Below, one piece after another: positions 59,197 to 64,000 of a stretch of 64,000 nucleotides of DNA. Numbering within the stretch: position 1 is the stretch's first letter; every line of letters begins with the position of its first letter. A program made the translations under genes and the position numbers. Source of the stretch: Nocardia wallacei (GTDB lineage Bacteria > Actinomycetota > Actinomycetes > Mycobacteriales > Mycobacteriaceae); NCBI RefSeq assembly GCF_014466955.1, contig NZ_AP023396.1, positions 6,634,001 through 6,698,000 of the forward strand, in the 5' to 3' direction. Under the pieces are notes generated by a model, which was not told where the DNA came from, ran no database searches, and saw only the letters and a list, made by a program, of their open reading frames with translations.

Positions 59197-61014
59197 CTAT
59201 TTGATCTCGGCGAGCACGGTCCCCTGCGTGATGGCCGCACCGGCCGCGATCGACAGCCCGGTCACCACGCCGGACTTGTGCGCGTTCACCGGGTTCTCCA
59301 TCTTCATGGCCTCGAGCACCACGATCAGGTCACCGGCCTCCACCGACTGACCCTCCTCGACGGCGACCTTGACCACGGTGCCCTGCATGGGCGCGGTGAC
59401 CGCGTCACCGGAGGCCGCGCCGCCACCGGCGCCGCCCCGCTTGCGCGGCTTGGGCTTCTTGCGGATGACACCCGCGCCGTTGCCCGCCGCGGCGGGCACG
59501 CCCGCGCCCACGGAGAACTGGCCCGGCAGCGAGACCTCCAGCCGACGTCCGCCGACCTCCACGACCACCTTCTGCCGCGCGGCTTCCTCGTCGTCCTCGA
59601 TCGGCTGCCCACCGGTGTAGGGCTCGATCGGGTTGTCCCAGTCGGTCTCGATCCACTTCGTGTAGACGTCGAAGGTTTCGGAGCCGTCGGCAGTGGTGTG
59701 ACCGACGAACGCCGGGTTGGACACGATGTGCTGGTGGAACGGCAGCACCGTGGCCAGGCCCTCGATCTCGTACTCGGCCAGCGCCCGGCGCGCCCGCTCC
59801 AGAGCCTGGGTGCGGTTCTCGCCGGTCACGATCAGCTTGGCCAGCATGGAATCGAACTGACCGCCGATCACGCTGCCCGCCACGACACCGGAGTCCACAC
59901 GCACGCCCGGGCCGGTCGGCTCCTTGTAGACGGTGACCGGGCCGGGCGCGGGCAGGAAGTTGCGCCCGGCGTCCTCGCCGTTGATGCGGAATTCGATCGC
60001 GTGCCCGCGCGGGGTCGGGTCCTCGGTGATGGTCAGCTCCTCGCCGTTGGCGATGCGGAACTGCCAGCGCACCAGGTCGATTCCCGAGGTCTCCTCGGTA
60101 ACCGGGTGCTCGACCTGCAGGCGGGTGTTGACCTCGAGGAACGACACCGTCTCGCCCTGCACCAGGTATTCCACCGTGCCGGCGCCGTAGTAGCCGGCCT
60201 CCTTGCAGATCCGCTTGGCGGACTCGTGGATCTTCGAACGCACCTCGTCGGACAGGAACGGCGCGGGCGCCTCCTCGACCAGCTTCTGGAACCGGCGCTG
60301 CAGCGAGCAGTCGCGGGTGCCGGCCACGATGACGTTGCCGTGCTGGTCCGCGAGCACCTGCGCCTCGACGTGGCGGGCCTTGTCCAGGTACTGCTCCACG
60401 AAGCACTCGCCCCGGCCGAACGCCGCGGTCGCCTCGCGGGTCGCGGAGTCGAACAGCTCGGGGATCTCCTCGATGGTCTGCGCGACCTTCATGCCACGAC
60501 CGCCGCCGCCGAACGCGGCCTTGATCGCCACCGGCACGCCGTAGGTCTTGGCGAACTCGACCACCTCGGCGGCGTTCTTGACCGGGTCCTTGGTGCCCGC
60601 GGCCATCGGCGCCTGCGCCCGCTCGGCGATGTGGCGGGCGGTGACCTTGTCGCCCAGGTCCCGGATCGACTGCGGGGACGGGCCGATCCAGATCAGCCCG
60701 GCGTCCAGTACCGCCTGCGCGAAATCGGCGTTCTCCGAGAGGAACCCGTAGCCCGGGTGGATGGCGTCGGCGCCCGACTTGCGGGCGGCGTCGAGCACCT
60801 TGTCGAACACGAGGTACGACTCTGCCGAGGTCTGGCCGCCGAGCGCGAATGCCTCGTCGGCGAGTTTCACGAACGGCGCGTCCGCGTCCGGTTCGGCGTA
60901 TACCGCGACGCTGGCGATACCGGCGTCCTTGGCGGCCCGGATCACACGCACCGCGATCTCGCCCCGATTGGCAATCAGAACCTTGGTGATCTGCGCGCTG
61001 GCATGGCTGGGCAC
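59197..61014 (-). CDS. accA3: Acyl-CoA carboxylase alpha chain (biotin carboxylase + BCCP)
   Basis: 605 residues. Biotin carboxylase (about 8-460): ATP-grasp [10 protein letters not shown], active-site [16 protein letters not shown]. The C-terminal biotinyl domain (about 530-605) carries Lys571 in LEAMKMENP. It carboxylates biotin, which AccD subunits transfer to acetyl-, propionyl- or long-chain acyl-CoA for malonyl, methylmalonyl and mycolic precursors. GTG 61014 with GGAGG 5 nt upstream. A GGCAGTCTGCC palindrome and TACACT box lie just upstream. Confidence 0.96.
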   Translation of the reverse strand: MPSHASAQITKVLIANRGEIAVRVIRAAKDAGIASVAVYAEPDADAPFVKLADEAFALGGQTSAESYLVFDKVLDAARKSGADAIHPGYGFLSENADFAQAVLDAGLIWIGPSPQSIRDLGDKVTARHIAERAQAPMAAGTKDPVKNAAEVVEFAKTYGVPVAIKAAFGGGGRGMKVAQTIEEIPELFDSATREATAAFGRGECFVEQYLDKARHVEAQVLADQHGNVIVAGTRDCSLQRRFQKLVEEAPAPFLSDEVRSKIHESAKRICKEAGYYGAGTVEYLVQGETVSFLEVNTRLQVEHPVTEETSGIDLVRWQFRIANGEELTITEDPTPRGHAIEFRINGEDAGRNFLPAPGPVTVYKEPTGPGVRVDSGVVAGSVIGGQFDSMLAKLIVTGENRTQALERARRALAEYEIEGLATVLPFHQHIVSNPAFVGHTTADGSETFDVYTKWIETDWDNPIEPYTGGQPIEDDEEAARQKVVVEVGGRRLEVSLPGQFSVGAGVPAAAGNGAGVIRKKPKPRKRGGAGGGAASGDAVTAPMQGTVVKVAVEEGQSVEAGDLIVVLEAMKMENPVNAHKSGVVTGLSIAAGAAITQGTVLAEIK

Positions 61015-61053
61015 TGAGCCTCCTGTGCTTTGGACAAACTATCGTCTGGAGCG

Positions 61054-61070
61054 AGTGTAGGCAGTCTGCC
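61054..61070 (-). promoter_or_regulatory. accA3 promoter with operator-like palindrome
   Basis: TACACT on the minus strand (61054-61059) is adjacent to the perfect 11-bp palindrome GGCAGTCTGCC (61060-61070). A protein bound there would sit between the -10 and -35 regions. Confidence 0.5.
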
Positions 61071-61173
61071 AACAGTCGCTGAACCGGGATAGGGGCTACT
61101 GAACAGTAGGCCCGACCGATGATGTGGACAACCGGGTGTCCTCATTGCGTCGGCACGAGATTGTGCCCGTAAT

Positions 61174-62088
61174 TCAGGGAGCAGTCACAATCGTGCGGCC
61201 CACCTCGGGAATTTCTCCCGGTTCGCCACCTGTGGCGATGGGAGTGCGGACGGAGTTACTCCATTCGGTCCAGGAGCCGTCGTAATTGCGCACATTCGCG
61301 CGGCCGAGCAGATACGTGAGCACGAACCAGGTGTGCGCGGAATGCTCACCGATGCGGCAATAGACGATCGTTTCGGGGGCCGCGGGCGCCGCGGCGTAGA
61401 TGCGATCCAGCTCCGCGCGCGGGCGGAAGCGACCGTCGCCGCCCAGGGCCGCGGTCCACGGAATGTTCACCGCGGTGGGAATGTGCCCGGCGCGCAACGA
61501 CTGTTCCTCCGGCCGGTCGGTGATGCGTGCCAGCTCGCCGCGGTATTCGACCGCCGCGCGCACGTCGATCAGCGACTGCCCCAGCCGCGCCCGCACCTCG
61601 TCGAGGAAGACCCGCGCGCTGCGGTCGTCCCGCTCCACCACCGGGTACTCGCCCAAGCCGACGTCGGGAACCTCGAAGGTGGTGTCGCGCTCCTCGGAGA
61701 TCCAGGCGTTGCGCCCGCCGTCGAGCAGGCGCACGTCGGGGTGGCCGAACAGGTCGAAGACCCACAGCGTCGCCGCCGCCGTGCCGTTGGCTTTGTCGCC
61801 GTAGATCACCACCGTGTCGTCGCGTTCGATACCCTTCGCTCGCATCAATTCCGCGAAACGGGCGCCATCGACCACATCTCGCGCCCTCGGGTCGGTAAGC
61901 TCTCCCCGCCAGTCGATCTTGATGGCGCCGGGTACGTGCCCGATGTCGTACAACAGAACGTCCTCGTTGGACTCCACGATCTTGAGTCCCGGCGCGCCTA
62001 TGTTTGCCGACAGCCACTCCGTGGTTACTAGTCGGTGAGAGTGTGCGTGGGAGCCGAAGGATGGATGAGAGTCCGGAGCGACGGGCAC
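61174..62088 (-). CDS. sseA: Sulfurtransferase SseA-like (tandem rhodanese)
   Basis: 304 residues. Two rhodanese domains (about 20-145 and 170-295); the active-site Cys is in [22 protein letters not shown], as in mycobacterial SseA (Rv3283). GTG 62088 is chosen, with GAAGGA 8-9 nt upstream. The first-domain motif usually written DKxNWWA reads [14 protein letters not shown] here, so the Trp pair is missing. It diverges from a SufR-like regulator and lies between accA3 and maf, as in M. tuberculosis, where the intervening sufE-like Rv3284 is present but not here. Confidence 0.9.
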   Translation of the reverse strand: MPVAPDSHPSFGSHAHSHRLVTTEWLSANIGAPGLKIVESNEDVLLYDIGHVPGAIKIDWRGELTDPRARDVVDGARFAELMRAKGIERDDTVVIYGDKANGTAAATLWVFDLFGHPDVRLLDGGRNAWISEERDTTFEVPDVGLGEYPVVERDDRSARVFLDEVRARLGQSLIDVRAAVEYRGELARITDRPEEQSLRAGHIPTAVNIPWTAALGGDGRFRPRAELDRIYAAAPAAPETIVYCRIGEHSAHTWFVLTYLLGRANVRNYDGSWTEWSNSVRTPIATGGEPGEIPEVGRTIVTAP

Positions 62089-62248
62089 GGTGTCTGGTCC
62101 TTCACGCGTGGGTAGACGGGTGGTAGCAGGTTCCACCCCGATCGTAGGTGCGAAGCGTTACAGCAGCCGGTTTCACATCACGAATCGGGTGAAGAGCGAT
62201 TAAGTCGCAGCCTCATCCGATAAAGTCTCCCGGGAGGAGGGGTGAGCT

Positions 62249-63046
62249 ATGTCTGATTCTTGGCCACGACGGCGCCTGCTCGCGATCCTACGTGGCGCCA
62301 GCGAGCCTCTCGATGCCCAAGAGCTCGCACGAGTAACCGGGCAGCACGTCACCACCGTCCGATTCCATCTCGATGTGCTGACGCGGGAGTCGCTGGTGCG
62401 GCAATTCCAGCAGCCGCCGCGCGGTCGCGGCCGCCCGCGCATCGGTTATACCGCGGTCCAGCGATCGGTCGGCTATCAGGATCTTGCCCAGGTGCTGGCC
62501 GATCAGCTCGGTAGCGATCCGCGGCGGCGCTCGGACGCGGCCGTCGCCGCCGGGCGGGCCTGGGGCGCCAAGCTGGAGACCGGCGACCAGCCCATCGCCT
62601 CGCTCGCCGACGCCCGGGACGTCACTATCACCACGGCCTCGGAACTGGGCTTCGCCCCCGAACGCGACGCGGCCACCGAGACCGACGAGCAGGTGCTGAT
62701 CCGCCTCACCGCCTGCCCGCTGCGCGATCTGGCCCGCACCCACTCGGAGGTGGTGTGCGGCGTCCATCTGGGTCTGATGCGCGAGGTGCTCGACCGCAAC
62801 GGCGGCCGCGACACGGTCAATGTGCGGCTGCATCCGTTCGTGGAGCCGGAGATGTGCGTCGCCCGGCTGGAGGCGCTGGCGAGCACGCTCGTGCCCGATC
62901 CCGCCGAACTGCCGGACCTGCCGGCGAACGGCGAGCCACGGCTGGCCGCGCCCGCGGGCAGCCGAGTCGGACCGCAGCTACGAACCGACCCACAGCTGCG
63001 CAACGCCGACACCCACGCCGGCAAGCAGTCGACGCAGCAGCGGTAG
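62249..63046 (+). CDS. SufR-like winged-helix regulator with conserved cysteines
   Basis: 265 residues. An N-terminal winged helix (LLAILRGASEPLDAQELARVTGQHVTTVRFHLDVLTRESLVRQF, about 10-55) and a C-terminal domain with CPLRDLARTHSEVVCGVHLGLMREVL and VEPEMCVARLE. Three cysteines with C-x13-C spacing followed by a third are reminiscent of Fe-S-binding SufR-type repressors, though a fourth ligand is not obvious. The Fe-S role is inferred. It has GGAGGAGGGG upstream of the ATG and diverges from sseA. The last 69 bp run antiparallel into maf. Confidence 0.75.
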   Translation: MSDSWPRRRLLAILRGASEPLDAQELARVTGQHVTTVRFHLDVLTRESLVRQFQQPPRGRGRPRIGYTAVQRSVGYQDLAQVLADQLGSDPRRRSDAAVAAGRAWGAKLETGDQPIASLADARDVTITTASELGFAPERDAATETDEQVLIRLTACPLRDLARTHSEVVCGVHLGLMREVLDRNGGRDTVNVRLHPFVEPEMCVARLEALASTLVPDPAELPDLPANGEPRLAAPAGSRVGPQLRTDPQLRNADTHAGKQSTQQR

Positions 63047-63619
63047 CCCGATCCCGATCACGCTCGACGGGTCGCCCTCGATGCGGTCGACGAACCAGCC
63101 TCCGCGCCCGTCGAGGGTGAAGGCGCCCGCCACCTGCAACGGCTCCCCCGTGGCGAGGTATGCCTCCAGCTCCTCGGGTTCGGGCTTGGCGAAGTGCACC
63201 GTGGTGCGGCTGCAGTCGGAGGTTTCCGCGACGGTCCTCGCGTCACGCAGGCGCAGGACGCAGTGGCCCGTCAGCAGGTCGGCGCTGCGGCCCGCCATCG
63301 CGGCCCAGCGCTCCCGGGCCACCGCCGGGGTCAGTGGCTTGCCCTGCAGTACTCCGTCGACGAGCAGCATCGAATCACAGCCCACCACTACGCAATCCGC
63401 GATGACGTCCGAGCGCTCCGCGACCAGCGCCGCGGCCACCGCCTCGGCCTTGGCACGGGCGAGCGCGGTCACCACACCCGCCGGGGTGGTGCCGGGCGGC
63501 AGGGCGGCCGCGACAGCGTCCTCGTCCACGTCCGAGACGCGCACCAGCGGATGCACACCGGCGGACCGCAGCACCTCCAGCCGGGCGGGCGAGGCGGAGC
63601 CGAGTACGAACTCCGTCAC
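62978..63619 (-). CDS. maf: Maf-family nucleotide pyrophosphatase
   Basis: 213 residues. FVLGSASPARLEVLRSAG (about 4-21), VVGCDSMLLVDGVLQGKP (about 78-95) and EGDPSSVIGIGLPLL mark the Maf/Ham1-type house-cleaning pyrophosphatase, which removes dTTP/UTP or modified nucleotides. It sits between accE and the regulator, as in M. tuberculosis Rv3282. Its 3' end overlaps the regulator by 69 bp. Confidence 0.94.
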   Translation of the reverse strand: MTEFVLGSASPARLEVLRSAGVHPLVRVSDVDEDAVAAALPPGTTPAGVVTALARAKAEAVAAALVAERSDVIADCVVVGCDSMLLVDGVLQGKPLTPAVARERWAAMAGRSADLLTGHCVLRLRDARTVAETSDCSRTTVHFAKPEPEELEAYLATGEPLQVAGAFTLDGRGGWFVDRIEGDPSSVIGIGLPLLRRLLAGVGVGVAQLWVGS

Positions 63620-63620
63620 G

Positions 63621-63944
63621 TCAGTCGCGCAAGTGCGACAGTTGGGGGAAGGCGTACGGGGAGAACGGCGATGTGCCGCGATGCATCAGCGTCGGCCGAC
63701 CCCAGGCGTCGGCCGGGCCGCTGGGACCGGGAACCGCGGCGGAATTCGCGGCGGCGGCCGCCAGCACGCACACCAGGGCGGCGATCTCGTCGTCGGTGGG
63801 CGAGCCCTTCAGGATCCGGATGACGGGTCCCGCGTTCGATTCGGTATCGGCGTCGGCTACCACCGGTTCCATCGCGACGAATTCGTCGACCGACAGATCC
63901 AGCTCGGCCGCCCGCAGTACCTCTTCATCAGCTACAGCCGTCAC
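63621..63944 (-). CDS. accE5: Acyl-CoA carboxylase epsilon subunit
   Basis: 107 residues. The C-terminal half PVIRILKGSPTDDEIAALVCVLAAAAAN is the AccE signature, followed by AWGRPTLMHRGTSPFSPYAFPQLSHLRD; the N-terminus is acidic and disordered, shorter than the M. tuberculosis protein. It stabilises the AccA3-AccD5 holoenzyme. GTG start overlapping the upstream stop as GTGA, so it is coupled to that gene. One base separates its stop from maf. Confidence 0.92.
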   Translation of the reverse strand: MTAVADEEVLRAAELDLSVDEFVAMEPVVADADTESNAGPVIRILKGSPTDDEIAALVCVLAAAAANSAAVPGPSGPADAWGRPTLMHRGTSPFSPYAFPQLSHLRD

Positions 63945-64000
63945 AGCGCCAGCTCCTCCTGTCCATGTGCCGGGCCCTGCCGGACCCGGCGTTCGCGGTG
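63941..64000 (-). CDS. accD5: 3' end of probable accD5 (partial)
   Basis: On the minus strand the last 60 bases read an open frame ending ...AHGQEELAL before TGA (63943-63941), overlapping the accE start. GGAGGAG lies inside this segment as the accE ribosome-binding site. Identity is inferred from order (accD5-accE5-maf in mycobacteria) because too little coding sequence is visible. Confidence 0.5.
   Translation of the reverse strand, partial: HRERRVRQGPAHGQEELAL

Noticed and set aside
1..64000. tRNA genes, insertion sequences, prophage or integrase genes
   Set aside because: I looked for tRNA-like cloverleafs, transposase motifs and integrases and saw none; the region is chromosomal core and accessory genes.

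Overview
The window is a high-GC actinobacterial chromosome segment, most likely from Nocardia or a close relative in the Nocardiaceae. The evidence is a strong GC bias at third positions, many GTG and TTG starts, several TetR regulators, mycobacterial-type families (FadE25, AccA3/AccE, acyl-ACP desaturase, mycothiol-dependent DinB-like proteins, deazaflavin oxidoreductase), and gene order from about 47 to 64 kb that parallels Mycobacterium tuberculosis Rv3274c-Rv3285. I see no tRNA, rRNA, insertion sequence, prophage or CRISPR array. The window opens inside one gene (thioesterase-like, apparently with an internal deletion) and closes inside another (probable accD5).

Layout. 0-9.5 kb: two divergent TetR/oxidoreductase pairs with clear palindromic operators, an EthD-domain protein, an orphan iron-type binding lipoprotein, a Tat-exported metallophosphatase, a MarR regulator and a membrane-anchored Hsp70-like protein. 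9.5-15 kb: acyl-CoA metabolism (enoyl-CoA hydratase, 3-hydroxyisobutyryl-CoA hydrolase, fused isobutyryl-CoA mutase IcmF), the last two sharing an operator motif. 15-22 kb: amidohydrolase, Baeyer-Villiger monooxygenase and an SNF2 helicase/SWIM/metal-receptor operon. 22-24.7 kb: a small secreted protein, a tandem-repeat block, an HNH-type lipoprotein and a rhodanese. 24.7-31.7 kb: BenE transporter, Lrp regulator, the branched-chain 2-oxoacid dehydrogenase operon (E1alpha, E1beta, E2), a thioesterase and an AraC regulator. 31.9-37.2 kb: an MFS protein with a minisatellite-encoded loop, TetR/SDR, an L7/L12-like protein and small enzymes. 37.2-46.6 kb: proton-translocating transhydrogenase, a translationally coupled HIT/DinB/peptidase-E operon, TetR/MFS drug exporter, an orphan GroES-like protein, a GlcD-type oxidase. 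47-64 kb: fadE25, purEK, gtrA, a two-component system, a PH-domain protein, an acyl-ACP desaturase, birA, a Ser/Thr kinase with a leader ORF, accA3, sseA, a SufR-like regulator, maf, accE and the end of accD5.

Metabolic theme: valine/isoleucine/leucine breakdown and acyl-CoA carboxylation. The 2-oxoacid dehydrogenase, acyl-CoA dehydrogenase, enoyl-CoA hydratase, HIBYL-CoA hydrolase and IcmF can process branched acyl-CoAs; BirA biotinylates AccA3, which with AccD5/AccE forms propionyl/acetyl-CoA carboxylase. Two general features stand out: about fifteen genes carry a TANNNT box 6-7 nt before the start codon (leaderless transcripts), and many transcriptional regulators sit next to legible palindromic operators.
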